This document shows positions 5,390-12,305 of a stretch of 12,305 bases of DNA, in pieces. Origin of the DNA: Methyloprofundus sp. (lineage in GTDB: Bacteria > Pseudomonadota > Gammaproteobacteria > Methylococcales > Methylomonadaceae). The notes under the pieces are model-generated. The model did no database searches and had not been told where the DNA came from. It was given only the letters and a program-made list of their open reading frames with translations. Position 1 is the first letter of the stretch. Each line of letters begins with the position of its first letter. Location of the stretch: positions 1 through 12,305 of the forward strand of contig JAUXBW010000030.1 of NCBI GenBank assembly GCA_030619185.1, written 5' to 3'. Position numbers and translations under genes: made by a program.

Positions 5390-7195
5390 GTGATAGAAAA
5401 ACTAAGAAATATAGCAATTATTGCCCACGTTGATCATGGTAAAACAACGCTGGTTGACAAATTATTAGAGCAGTCTGGTACTTTTGCTGAACATGAGCAA
5501 ACGACAGAAAGAATGATGGACTCTAATGATCTGGAAAAGGAACGGGGTATTACCATTCTGGCAAAAAATACTGCCATAGACTGGAATGGCTATCATATTA
5601 ATATTGTTGATACACCTGGACATGCTGATTTCGGGGGGGAAGTTGAGCGTGTATTATCGATGGTTGACTGCGTCTTGTTGTTAGTCGATGCGGTTGATGG
5701 ACCTATGCCGCAAACGCGCTTTGTGACTCAAAAAGCCTTTGCTTTAGGGTTAAACCCAATTGTCGTTATTAATAAAATCGACCGTCCTGGTGCTCGCCCT
5801 GACTGGGTTGTCGATCAGACTTTTGATTTATTTGATAATTTAGGTGCTACGGATGAGCAATTAGACTTCCCTATTGTGTATGCCTCAGCGTTGAATGGCT
5901 TTGCCGGCCTGGATGCGGATATTTCTGATGGGGATATGACTCCTTTGTTTCAAACGATTGTAGATAAAGTCGCGCCGCCTGAAGTTGATGTCGATGGACC
6001 TTTCCAGATGCAGGTGATTAGTCTGGATTACAATTCTTATGTAGGTATTATCGGTATCGGCCGTATTCAGCGTGGAACAGTTAAGCGAAATATGCCGCTA
6101 ACCTTGATTGATATTGAAGGTAACACCCGTAATGGGCGTATGTTGAAGCTTTACGGCTTTGATGGCTTGGAGCGTGTTGAAGTAGAATCAGCAGGTGCAG
6201 GGGATATTATTGCTTTTTGTGGAATTGACGCGCTGCAAATATCGGAAACACTCTGTGACCCTGAAAATATTGAGGGTCTGCCTGCCTTATCCATTGATGA
6301 ACCCACGGTAAGTATGACTTTTCAGGTCAATAACTCACCTTTTGCAGGTAAAGAAGGCAAGTTTATTACTACACGTCAAATTAACGACCGCCTGGATAAG
6401 GAATTACAGCATAATGTGGCCTTACGTGTTGCGCCGACTGAAGACCCTGATAAATTTAAGGTTTCAGGTCGTGGTGAATTGCATCTATCCGTTTTAATTG
6501 AAAATATGCGCCGTGAAGGCTTTGAGATGGGGGTTTCCCGTCCTGAGGTCATCATCAAGGAAGTTGATGGTGTTAAATCCGAGCCTTATGAATATGTAAC
6601 GATTGAAGTTGAAGAAGAGCATCAAGGCACGATCATGGAAAAATTAGGTGATCGAAAAGGTGACCTGAAAGATATGGTGCCGGATGGTAAGGGACGTATT
6701 CGTCTGGAATATATTGTTCCATCTCGTGGTTTATTAGGTTTTCAAACTGAGTTTTTAACCTCAACTTCAGGTTCTGGCTTGTTCTACCATGTGTTTGATC
6801 ATTACGGGCCTGTAAAAGAGGGCGCGGTGGGTAACCGAGTTCGTGGTGTATTGGTTTCCATGGCCAAGGGTAAGGCAGTTGATTACTCTTTGTACCCATT
6901 ACAGGCGCGTGGTGAATTATTGGTCGTTAATGGCGATGAAATTTACGAAGGGATGTTGGTCGGTATTCATTCGCGTACTAATGACTTAGTGGTTAATCCA
7001 ACTAAACCTAAGCCACTAACTAACGTTCGTGCTTCTGGAACGGATGAAAGTTTAACCTGCGCCAAGATTCAAAAGATGACTCTGGAGCAGGCTTTAGAAT
7101 TTATTAGCGATGATGAACTGGTTGAAGTTACACCAAAATCAATTCGTTTACGCAAAATTTTATTAACTGAAATTGAGCGTAAGCGCGCGAAGTAA
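5390..7195 (+). CDS. typA: Ribosome-associated translational GTPase BipA/TypA
   Basis: BipA/TypA is an EF-G-like GTPase that binds the ribosome and supports 50S assembly and growth under stress such as cold. Counting from GTG 5390 the protein has 601 residues, close to the 607 of E. coli, and starts [20 protein letters not shown], which aligns residue for residue with E. coli MIEKLRN. G1 is AHVDHGKTT (12-20), followed by the switch I threonine in RGIT, G3 DTPGH and G4 NKID. Domain II follows, then the EF-G-like domain III (the [21 protein letters not shown] region), domain V and the BipA-specific C-terminal domain ([12 protein letters not shown] to the end). The same frame is open back to GTG 5288, with ATGs at 5348, 5360 and 5363 that would add 9-14 residues. 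No start has a good Shine-Dalgarno, so the precise start is uncertain. Confidence 0.95.
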   Translation: MIEKLRNIAIIAHVDHGKTTLVDKLLEQSGTFAEHEQTTERMMDSNDLEKERGITILAKNTAIDWNGYHINIVDTPGHADFGGEVERVLSMVDCVLLLVDAVDGPMPQTRFVTQKAFALGLNPIVVINKIDRPGARPDWVVDQTFDLFDNLGATDEQLDFPIVYASALNGFAGLDADISDGDMTPLFQTIVDKVAPPEVDVDGPFQMQVISLDYNSYVGIIGIGRIQRGTVKRNMPLTLIDIEGNTRNGRMLKLYGFDGLERVEVESAGAGDIIAFCGIDALQISETLCDPENIEGLPALSIDEPTVSMTFQVNNSPFAGKEGKFITTRQINDRLDKELQHNVALRVAPTEDPDKFKVSGRGELHLSVLIENMRREGFEMGVSRPEVIIKEVDGVKSEPYEYVTIEVEEEHQGTIMEKLGDRKGDLKDMVPDGKGRIRLEYIVPSRGLLGFQTEFLTSTSGSGLFYHVFDHYGPVKEGAVGNRVRGVLVSMAKGKAVDYSLYPLQARGELLVVNGDEIYEGMLVGIHSRTNDLVVNPTKPKPLTNVRASGTDESLTCAKIQKMTLEQALEFISDDELVEVTPKSIRLRKILLTEIERKRAK

Positions 7196-7200
7196 AAATT

Positions 7201-7290
7201 ACTCGTTCCCATGCTCTGCGTGGGAACGAACTTTGTGACGCTCTGCGTCATGGAACACAGAGCGTTCCTGCATGAATTTCCACGGAGACA
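7201..7290. repeat. Cluster of short palindromes (REP-like mosaic) after typA
   Basis: Three or four short hairpins follow one another. TCGTTCCCA (7203-7211) pairs with TGGGAACGA (7221-7229). TGACGC (7236-7241) pairs with GCGTCA (7245-7250). GGAAC (7252-7256) pairs with GTTCC (7264-7268). A degraded TTTCCAC...GTGGGAA follows near 7278-7297. The CGTTCCCA-TGCTCTGCG-TGGGAACG unit looks like a dispersed palindrome familiar from several gammaproteobacteria (from memory). There is no U-run, so it is not a clear intrinsic terminator. Confidence 0.65.
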
Positions 7291-7305
7291 GTGGGAACTA
7301 GAGAA

Positions 7306-7330
7306 TGTAGGTGGGCTTCGTTCCTTGGCA
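7306..7330 (+). repeat. Fragment of a second dispersed repeat, upstream of hisB
   Basis: TGTAGGTGGGCTTCGTTCCT resembles one half of a repeat I recall as TAGGTTGGGCTTCGTTCC followed by its inverted partner. The second arm is not present here. It lies directly after the palindrome cluster and 42 bases before the hisB start, within the spurious upstream extension of the hisB frame. Confidence 0.35.
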
Positions 7331-7371
7331 TGCCGTATACCTCTGGGGCGGGAACAGTAAAACATAAGAAG

Positions 7372-7965
7372 ATGACTGATAGAACTGCAAGTGTAGAACG
7401 CAATACACTGGAAACTCAAATTAGCGTTAGTCTTAACCTAGATGGTACGGGGAAAGCTAAATTTGATACCGGTGTGCCTTTTTTAGAGCATATGCTGGAT
7501 CAAATTGCCCGGCATGGTTTAATCGATATGGACATCTACTGTAAAGGGGATGTGCAAATCGATGATCATCACACCGTTGAAGATATTGGCATTACCCTAG
7601 GCAAGGCCTTTGCAGAGGCTTTGGGCGATAAAAAAGGCCTGTTTCGCTATGGTCATGCCTACGTGCCACTAGATGAGGCCTTATCACGGGTAATCATTGA
7701 TTTCTCGGGGCGGCCGGGCCTGTATTATGAAGTCGAATTTAAGCGAGCCATGATAGGCAGTTTTGATGTTGATTTATTCCGCGAGTTTTTTCAGGGCTTT
7801 GTTAACCATGCAGGTGTGTCCCTGCATATTGATAATCTAAAAGGCATGAATGCGCACCATATTGCTGAAACTGTATTTAAGGCAATGGGGCGCGCTATGC
7901 GTATGGCTATCACCGAAGACCCGCGTATGGCGGGTATAATGCCATCTACAAAAGGGGTGTTGTAA
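7372..7965 (+). CDS. hisB: Imidazoleglycerol-phosphate dehydratase
   Basis: HisB removes water from imidazole-glycerol phosphate to give imidazole-acetol phosphate, the sixth step of histidine synthesis. The protein is the monofunctional form, 197 residues, without the N-terminal phosphatase domain found in enteric HisB. Metal-binding motifs are visible: E-T-Q near residues 14-16, [13 protein letters not shown] (38-49), the diagnostic DDHHTVED (64-71), and NAHHIAE (160-166). I chose ATG 7372 because family members begin just before the R-x-T-x-E-T-Q strand. The frame stays open back to ATG 7291, but those 27 codons read through repeat sequence and look unlike any HisB. The ribosome site is poor (AAGAAG directly abutting the ATG). 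It is the first gene of the his-tat cluster shown. Confidence 0.96.
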   Translation: MTDRTASVERNTLETQISVSLNLDGTGKAKFDTGVPFLEHMLDQIARHGLIDMDIYCKGDVQIDDHHTVEDIGITLGKAFAEALGDKKGLFRYGHAYVPLDEALSRVIIDFSGRPGLYYEVEFKRAMIGSFDVDLFREFFQGFVNHAGVSLHIDNLKGMNAHHIAETVFKAMGRAMRMAITEDPRMAGIMPSTKGVL

Positions 7966-7968
7966 CCT

Positions 7969-7992
7969 GGAGAGTTGGCTTTAGCCTACTCC
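7969..7992. repeat. Short hairpin with GGCTTTAGCC core between hisB and hisH
   Basis: GGAG...TTGGC and GCC...CTCC pair with small bulges around the core GGCTTTAGCC. The same ten-base core occurs in the larger palindrome between hisI and hisE. It probably represents a short or decayed copy of the same repeat family. No U-run follows. Confidence 0.45.
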
Positions 7993-8035
7993 CCGGTATC
8001 CCTTATATTTTTAATCGATTTACTTATTAATTCAA

Positions 8036-8677
8036 ATGTCTTCCGTAGCAGTCATAGATTATGGCATGGGTAACCTTCACTCCATCGCCAAAGCCTTACA
8101 ACACGCATCTCCTGAAGTGGATGTGCGTGTTGTTTCTGATAAACAGTCCATTTTAGCGGCTGACCGCGTAGTATTTCCTGGTGTAGGGGCGATTCGCGAT
8201 TGCATGCATGCTTTACAAGCGGCTGAATTAACTGAAGTGATTGCTCAAGTGGCGCAAAGCAAGCCATTATTGGGTGTTTGCCTTGGCATGCAGGCCTTGC
8301 TGTCAAATAGTGAAGAAAATGGTGGAATAGATTGTTTGAACCTTATCCCCGGGCAAGTGATTCACTTTGAAAAAGATAGGCTGGATAAACAGGGACAAAG
8401 GCTAAAAATTCCGCATATGGGCTGGAACAAAGTACAGCAGCATAGGCATCCTTTATGGCAGAATATAGCGCAGGAGAGTCACTTTTATTTTGTGCACAGT
8501 TATTTTGCCCAGCCAGATGAAAGCTCTGCTATAGCAGCGACTTCGGATTATCCAGAGGCATTTACCTGTGCTATAGCAAAGGATAATGTCTTTGCCGTAC
8601 AGTTTCATCCGGAAAAAAGTCAGACAGTGGGCCTGCAGCTGTTGAAAAACTTTTTGCATTGGGATGGCCAGTGCTGA
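8036..8677 (+). CDS. hisH: Imidazole glycerol phosphate synthase, glutaminase subunit
   Basis: HisH splits glutamine and channels ammonia to HisF. The 213-residue protein is a class I glutamine amidotransferase of normal length. It begins VAVIDYGMGNLHSI (residues 4-17), has FPGVGAIRDCM at 47-57, the nucleophile elbow GVCLGMQ with Cys82, and the other triad residues His191 and Glu193 in AVQFHPEKSQ. All catalytic residues are present, so it should be active. It lies 70 bases after hisB and 40 before hisA. The region before its ATG is AT-rich with no Shine-Dalgarno. Confidence 0.96.
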   Translation: MSSVAVIDYGMGNLHSIAKALQHASPEVDVRVVSDKQSILAADRVVFPGVGAIRDCMHALQAAELTEVIAQVAQSKPLLGVCLGMQALLSNSEENGGIDCLNLIPGQVIHFEKDRLDKQGQRLKIPHMGWNKVQQHRHPLWQNIAQESHFYFVHSYFAQPDESSAIAATSDYPEAFTCAIAKDNVFAVQFHPEKSQTVGLQLLKNFLHWDGQC

Positions 8678-8717
8678 TTTGTTTTGTTAAATAATTATAA
8701 TAATTGAGGCTTAAAAA

Positions 8718-9452
8718 ATGTTGTTAATACCCGCTATTGACTTAAAAGACGGCAAATGTGTGCGCTTGCGTCAAGGACGCATGGAAGATGACACGGTTTT
8801 TTCTGATAACCCAGTAGAAGTAGCTGGGCGCTGGGTTGAAGCGGGTGCAAGGCGGATTCATTTAGTTGATCTGGATGGTGCTTTTGCTGGTAAACCAAGA
8901 AACGCAGAGATTATTCACCAAATTGTCGAGGCTTACCCTGATGTGCCAGTACAAATTGGTGGTGGAATACGTGATGAAGATACCATACAAGCTTATTTAG
9001 AAGCGGGTGTAAAGTATGTCATTATTGGTACTAAAGCCGTGAGTGAGCCCCATTTTGTACGTGATGTGGCGGTTGAATTTCCAGGGCATATTATTGTCGG
9101 CTTAGATGCTAAAGATGGTAAGGTTGCGATTGATGGCTGGTCGAAATTATCGCATCATGATGTGATAGATTTGGCGCAAAAATTTGATGAACAGGGTGTA
9201 GAGGCAATTATTTATACTGATATTTCCCGTGATGGCATGATGCAAGGGGTTAATGTGGAAGCAACAGCCAGGTTGGCGCGGGCCATTAATATTCCAGTCA
9301 TTGCTTCCGGTGGTATTACTAATATGGATGATATTCATGCACTGGGCGCAGTGGCTGAAGATGGCATTATGGGTGCGATTACCGGTCGCGCTATCTATGA
9401 AGGTACACTGGATTTTGTTGCAGCAGAGAAACTTGCTGAGTCGTTTGCTTAG
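8718..9452 (+). CDS. hisA: ProFAR isomerase (phosphoribosylformimino-AICAR phosphate isomerase)
   Basis: HisA performs the Amadori rearrangement of ProFAR to PRFAR. The 244-residue protein is a beta/alpha barrel with the duplicated half-barrel pattern shared with HisF. The two catalytic aspartates are Asp8 ([16 protein letters not shown]) and Asp130 ([10 protein letters not shown]). The phosphate-binding loops are [11 protein letters not shown] (79-89) and VIASGGITN in the second half, and YTDISRDGM (166-174) is the usual late-strand motif. Start: TGAGG lies 8 bases before ATG 8718. It is followed by hisF after only 9 bases. Confidence 0.97.
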   Translation: MLLIPAIDLKDGKCVRLRQGRMEDDTVFSDNPVEVAGRWVEAGARRIHLVDLDGAFAGKPRNAEIIHQIVEAYPDVPVQIGGGIRDEDTIQAYLEAGVKYVIIGTKAVSEPHFVRDVAVEFPGHIIVGLDAKDGKVAIDGWSKLSHHDVIDLAQKFDEQGVEAIIYTDISRDGMMQGVNVEATARLARAINIPVIASGGITNMDDIHALGAVAEDGIMGAITGRAIYEGTLDFVAAEKLAESFA

Positions 9453-9461
9453 AGGAAAGTT

Positions 9462-10238
9462 ATGAGCCTGGCTAAACGCATAATTCCCTGTCTAGATGTC
9501 GATAATGGACGTGTTGTTAAGGGTGTAAAATTTGTTGATATTCGTGATGCGGGAGATCCTGTCGAAGTCGCGCGTCGTTACGATAGAGAAGGTGCCGATG
9601 AAATTACTTTTCTGGATATTACCGCGACCCATGATAACCGCGACACCATAGTGCATGTTGTCGAGCAGGTTGCCAGCGAAGTGTTTATTCCATTAACTGT
9701 GGGTGGTGGCATTAGGAAACTGGAAGATATTCGTTGTATGCTTAATGCGGGTGCTGATAAAGTCGGTATTAACAGTGCTGCCGTGTTTAATCCAGAATTT
9801 GTTAAACAAGCCGCAGAAAAATTTGGCTCTCAATGCATTGTTGTTGCCATTGATGCTAAAAAAGTGAGTGTTGCAGGTGAGCCCGATCGCTGGGAGATAT
9901 TTACCCACGGTGGACGTAAGGAAACTGGCATCGATGCTATCGATTGGGCGAAAAAGATGGTTGACTATGGTGCAGGGGAAATCCTGTTAACCAGTATGGA
10001 TAGAGATGGGACAAAAATTGGTTTTGATTTGGAGCTAACTCGTGCGATCAGTGAAGCAGTCTCTGTGCCTGTTATTGCTTCGGGGGGTGTGGGAAATTTA
10101 GCGCATCTGGCAGCCGGGGTAAAAGAAGGCAAAGCCGATGCCGTATTAGCCGCGAGCATTTTTCATTTTGCTGAATACAGTGTACAAGAGGCTAAAGAAT
10201 ATATGCAGAATGAAGGTATTGAGGTACGTTTAACGTGA
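9462..10238 (+). CDS. hisF: Imidazole glycerol phosphate synthase, cyclase subunit
   Basis: HisF uses ammonia from HisH to turn PRFAR into imidazole-glycerol phosphate and AICAR; AICAR returns to purine synthesis. The 258-residue beta/alpha barrel has catalytic Asp12 ([15 protein letters not shown]) and Asp131 (VVAIDAKK). Phosphate-binding loops are [12 protein letters not shown] (79-90) and VIASGGVGN, and [11 protein letters not shown] is present. The ribosome site AGAGGA overlaps the hisA stop codon, so hisA and hisF are tightly linked. Its own stop overlaps the hisI start (GTGA). Confidence 0.97.
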   Translation: MSLAKRIIPCLDVDNGRVVKGVKFVDIRDAGDPVEVARRYDREGADEITFLDITATHDNRDTIVHVVEQVASEVFIPLTVGGGIRKLEDIRCMLNAGADKVGINSAAVFNPEFVKQAAEKFGSQCIVVAIDAKKVSVAGEPDRWEIFTHGGRKETGIDAIDWAKKMVDYGAGEILLTSMDRDGTKIGFDLELTRAISEAVSVPVIASGGVGNLAHLAAGVKEGKADAVLAASIFHFAEYSVQEAKEYMQNEGIEVRLT

Positions 10239-10621
10239 GTGATGCTTGGCTAGATGAAATATGCTGGACGGAGGAGGGCTTGGTGCCGGTGATTGCCCAA
10301 CAAACCTCTACAGATAAAGTGCTTATGTTTGCCTGGATGAATCGTGAGACTTTGGCTTTAAGTCATGCCAGCGGCTATGCAGTTTACTGGTCTCGCTCGC
10401 GACAGAAGTTATGGCGTAAGGGCGAAGAATCTGGAAACAGGCAAAAAATTATATCCATTTCTGTCGATTGTGATGCAGATGTATTATTACTGGAAATTGA
10501 GCAGGAAGGCGGAATTGCCTGTCATACCGGACGGGAAAGCTGTTTTTACCGGACCTTGGAAGGCGATGCCTGGAAAGAAAATTCACCTGTCTTAAAAGAT
10601 CCGGCAGAAATGTATAAATAA
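10235..10621 (+). CDS. hisI: Phosphoribosyl-AMP cyclohydrolase
   Basis: HisI opens the purine ring of phosphoribosyl-AMP, the third step of the pathway. This is the stand-alone cyclohydrolase (128 residues), not fused to HisE as in enteric bacteria. [18 protein letters not shown] (53-70) is the family signature. Asp78, Asp80 and Asp82 in DCDAD are the magnesium ligands, and Cys79, Cys96 and Cys103 ([12 protein letters not shown]) the zinc ligands. The start codon is GTG at 10235, overlapping the hisF TGA by four bases. GAGG lies 10 bases upstream inside hisF, consistent with coupling. A 64-bp palindrome follows before hisE. Confidence 0.96.
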   Translation: MSDAWLDEICWTEEGLVPVIAQQTSTDKVLMFAWMNRETLALSHASGYAVYWSRSRQKLWRKGEESGNRQKIISISVDCDADVLLLEIEQEGGIACHTGRESCFYRTLEGDAWKENSPVLKDPAEMYK

Positions 10622-10636
10622 CGATAGCAATTGGAT

Positions 10637-10700
10637 GTAGGGCGTGGCTTTAGCCCGCCATTATTTTGCAGCATAAGGCAGGCTAAAGCCACGCCCTTAC
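10637..10700. repeat. REP-like palindrome between hisI and hisE
   Basis: GTAGGGCGTGGCTTTAGCC (10637-10655) pairs with 10681-10700 with a single bulged A. Pairing continues through CGCC against GGCA with one mismatch, leaving a loop of about 17 bases (10660-10676). The GTAGGGCG...GGCTTTAGCC arm has the look of REP elements moved by RAYT-type transposases. No U-run follows, so strong termination is unlikely. It fills most of the 98-base hisI-hisE gap. Confidence 0.75.
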
Positions 10701-10719
10701 GTTAATAGCGAGAATATGA

Positions 10720-11037
10720 ATGAGTGAAGTTTTAACTGAATTAGCCACTGTTCTGGAGCAGCGCAAACAAGAATCTGCTGACTCATCTTATGTGGCGAGT
10801 CTTTATGCTAAAGGATTAGACAGCATTTTAAAAAAAATTGGCGAGGAAGCGACGGAGACAGTTATTGCGGCTAAGGATGGAAATAAAGAACAAATTATTT
10901 ATGAAACAGCAGATTTATGGTTTCATTGTATGGTGTTACTTGCAGAACAGGGTCTGCATCCTGATGATGTATTAAATGAATTACAGAGACGCTTTGGCTT
11001 GTCAGGTCTGGAAGAAAAAGCTCAGCGCCAGAAATAA
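10720..11037 (+). CDS. hisE: Phosphoribosyl-ATP pyrophosphatase
   Basis: HisE removes pyrophosphate from phosphoribosyl-ATP, the second step of histidine synthesis. The 105-residue protein is a single all-helical MazG-like domain. [30 protein letters not shown] (about 26-55) carries the metal-binding glutamates, and [19 protein letters not shown] (61-79) the second conserved helix. It is a separate gene here. The ribosome site is weak (GAGA about 7 bases upstream), and an out-of-frame ATG lies four bases before the start. The following gap to tatA is 17 bases. Confidence 0.95.
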   Translation: MSEVLTELATVLEQRKQESADSSYVASLYAKGLDSILKKIGEEATETVIAAKDGNKEQIIYETADLWFHCMVLLAEQGLHPDDVLNELQRRFGLSGLEEKAQRQK

Positions 11038-11054
11038 CCTAAAGAGGAATCGTT

Positions 11055-11288
11055 ATGGGCATTAGTATACCCCAGCTATTAATTGTATTAGCCATTGTTG
11101 TTGTTTTATTCGGCACTAAGCGCTTGCGCAATATTGGCGGTGATCTGGGGGGAGCCATAAAAGGCTTTCGCTCAGCAATGAAAGACGGTGAAGAGGAAAA
11201 CAAGCTGACTGAAAAGGATGATGATGTTATAGATGCAGATGTCATTGAAGCAGAAGTTGTTGAAAAAAAACCAGAAGACAAAGTGTAA
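11055..11288 (+). CDS. tatA: Twin-arginine translocase subunit TatA
   Basis: TatA polymerises to form the export pathway for folded proteins across the inner membrane. The 77-residue protein has a short periplasmic N-terminus, one membrane helix ([15 protein letters not shown], about 5-19), the [24 protein letters not shown] hinge and amphipathic helix (19-42), and a very acidic tail. The FGxKRLR motif at the hinge is characteristic. AAGAGGA lies 9 bases before the ATG. tatB follows after 3 bases, so the Tat genes are co-transcribed, most likely with hisE. Confidence 0.95.
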   Translation: MGISIPQLLIVLAIVVVLFGTKRLRNIGGDLGGAIKGFRSAMKDGEEENKLTEKDDDVIDADVIEAEVVEKKPEDKV

Positions 11289-11291
11289 GTC

Positions 11292-11600
11292 ATGTTTGAT
11301 ATTGGTTTTTGGGAGCTTTGCCTGATTGGTTTAGTGAGTTTACTAGTAATTGGGCCGGAAAAATTACCCAAAGTTGCACGTATCGCAGGTTTTTGGGTGG
11401 GTAAAACACGCCATATGGTTGCGTCAGTCAAAGAAGAAATTAAAGAAGAACTAAAAGAAGAAGAGTTAAGGCAATTGCTTAAGGAGCAACAGGCTAAAAT
11501 TGATTCTATGACCCAAGGTCTGGATTTACATGGCAGGGCAGAGAAATATTTAGATTCAAATAAAGAAAAAGTGGATAAAAAAACGCATGGCGGAGAATGA
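11292..11600 (+). CDS. tatB: Twin-arginine translocase subunit TatB
   Basis: TatB works with TatC as the receptor for twin-arginine signal peptides. The 102-residue protein starts MFDIGFWELCLIGLVSLLVIGPEKLP. It has the conserved Glu8 in the membrane helix and GPEKLP at the hinge, both TatB hallmarks. A charged Lys/Glu-rich amphipathic helix follows (residues 40-75). It is shorter than E. coli TatB (171 residues), lacking most of the variable C-terminal tail. No strong ribosome site lies before the start, so it probably depends on tatA translation. Its last 14 bases overlap tatC. Confidence 0.94.
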   Translation: MFDIGFWELCLIGLVSLLVIGPEKLPKVARIAGFWVGKTRHMVASVKEEIKEELKEEELRQLLKEQQAKIDSMTQGLDLHGRAEKYLDSNKEKVDKKTHGGE

Positions 11601-12305
11601 AGAGCAGGAACAACCGCTAATCTCTCATCTGGTCGAGTTACGCAATCGATTATTAAAGGTTGTTTTCAGTGTTTTGCTGGTTTTTCTGGCAATGGCTCCT
11701 TTTGCTAATGAAATTTACAGTTATTTAGCAAAGCCTTTGATGCAATTTTTGCCTGAGAATACATCAATGGTTGCTATTGATGTTATTTCGCCTTTTTTAA
11801 CGCCGTTTAAACTGGTGCTAGTCGCGGCAATTTTTATTGCCATACCGGTTATTTTGTATCAATTCTGGGCGTTTGTTGCCCCCGGGCTTTATGCACATGA
11901 AAAGCGTATGATTGCGCCTTTATTGGTTGCTAGCACCCTTTTATTTGCGCTGGGAATGGTATTTGCTTATTTCGTGGTTTTTCCACTGATATTCGGTTTT
12001 TTAACCTCGGCAGCACCAGAAGGTGTGGCTGTGATGACGGATATAGCTAAATATCTGGACTTTGTACTGACACTATTTTTTGCCTTTGGTATGGCGTTTG
12101 AAGTGCCTATCGTGACCATAGTGCTGGTATGGGTCGGTGTTTTTACACCACAGCAATTGGCTGAAAAGCGCCCTTATATTATTGTTTCCGCCTTTATTAT
12201 CGGTATGTTTTTAACACCACCCGATGCTATTTCTCAGACTTTGCTGGCTGTTCCTATTTGGCTGTTATTTGAAGCAGGGTTGTTGTTTTCGCGGTTTTTT
12301 GTCAA
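11587..12305 (+). CDS. tatC: Twin-arginine translocase subunit TatC (3' end missing)
   Basis: TatC is the polytopic membrane core that recognises the twin-arginine signal. The first 239 residues are visible; the window ends within what should be the last membrane helix, so little is missing (E. coli TatC has 258). The N-terminal cytoplasmic helix HLVELRNRLL carries the signal-binding Glu17. LYQFWAFVAPGLYAHEKR (90-107) holds Glu105, equivalent to E. coli Glu103. FGMAFEVPI (167-175) carries the buried Glu172. Six hydrophobic segments can be seen. The ATG lies inside tatB, 14 bases before the tatB stop, so translation is probably coupled. Confidence 0.95.
   Translation, partial: MAENEEQEQPLISHLVELRNRLLKVVFSVLLVFLAMAPFANEIYSYLAKPLMQFLPENTSMVAIDVISPFLTPFKLVLVAAIFIAIPVILYQFWAFVAPGLYAHEKRMIAPLLVASTLLFALGMVFAYFVVFPLIFGFLTSAAPEGVAVMTDIAKYLDFVLTLFFAFGMAFEVPIVTIVLVWVGVFTPQQLAEKRPYIIVSAFIIGMFLTPPDAISQTLLAVPIWLLFEAGLLFSRFFV

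Noticed and set aside
7203..7229. Intrinsic terminator after typA
   Set aside because: The hairpin is strong but is not followed by a run of T; it fits a dispersed palindrome better.
7291..7371. N-terminal extension of HisB by 27 residues
   Set aside because: The added residues are translated from repeat fragments and do not resemble the family. ATG 7372 gives the normal 197-residue enzyme.
9253..9465. Overlapping frames inside hisA, and similar ones inside hisI, typA, hisH and tatA/tatB
   Set aside because: These are alternative-frame shadows of strongly conserved genes, with no independent start signals or family features.

Overview
The window looks like chromosomal DNA of a gammaproteobacterium. 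Evidence: the gene order hisB-hisH-hisA-hisF-hisI-hisE-tatA-tatB-tatC, with separate hisI and hisE, is typical of non-enteric Gammaproteobacteria, and the 601-residue BipA/TypA starts almost identically to the E. coli protein. The intergenic palindromes resemble those I associate with methanotrophic and sulfur-oxidising Gammaproteobacteria, but that narrower guess rests on memory and is weak.

Layout. (1) Bases 1-1387 are an AT-rich, gene-poor, partly decayed accessory stretch. It holds the tail of an unidentified gene, a 36-codon ORF overlapping that tail by ATGA and carrying six D-[A/S/T]-[I/V] repeats, the broken remnant of a ureohydrolase (agmatinase/arginase fold) on the minus strand, a small YdcH-like gene upstream of that remnant, and a 466-bp gap with a strong 64-bp palindrome. 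(2) Bases 1388-3150 look like one transcription unit: an outer-membrane beta-barrel protein followed by two overlapping small lipoproteins that are diverged paralogs. (3) Bases 3210-4683 hold a LysR regulator and an overlapping SAM methyltransferase. A 123-bp repeat-like block separates them from (4) a single-domain rhodanese and typA. (5) Bases 7372-12305 are the his-tat cluster, cut off inside tatC.

How the genes work together. HisI and HisE carry out the two early ring-opening and pyrophosphate-removal steps on phosphoribosyl-ATP. HisA isomerises the product. HisH and HisF form imidazole-glycerol-phosphate synthase, and HisB dehydrates its product. hisG, hisD and hisC are not in the window. 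TatA, TatB and TatC form the twin-arginine export machine and follow hisE without an evident break. Short palindromes sit in three of the non-coding gaps of this cluster: before hisB, between hisB and hisH, and between hisI and hisE.

The his-tat and typA parts are ordinary. The item most deserving a second look is the DTI-repeat mini-ORF at 102-212. Its repeated amino acids are kept while the third codon positions vary freely, and all four Thr codons occur. No modifying enzyme or other partner can be identified in the window, so its role is open.
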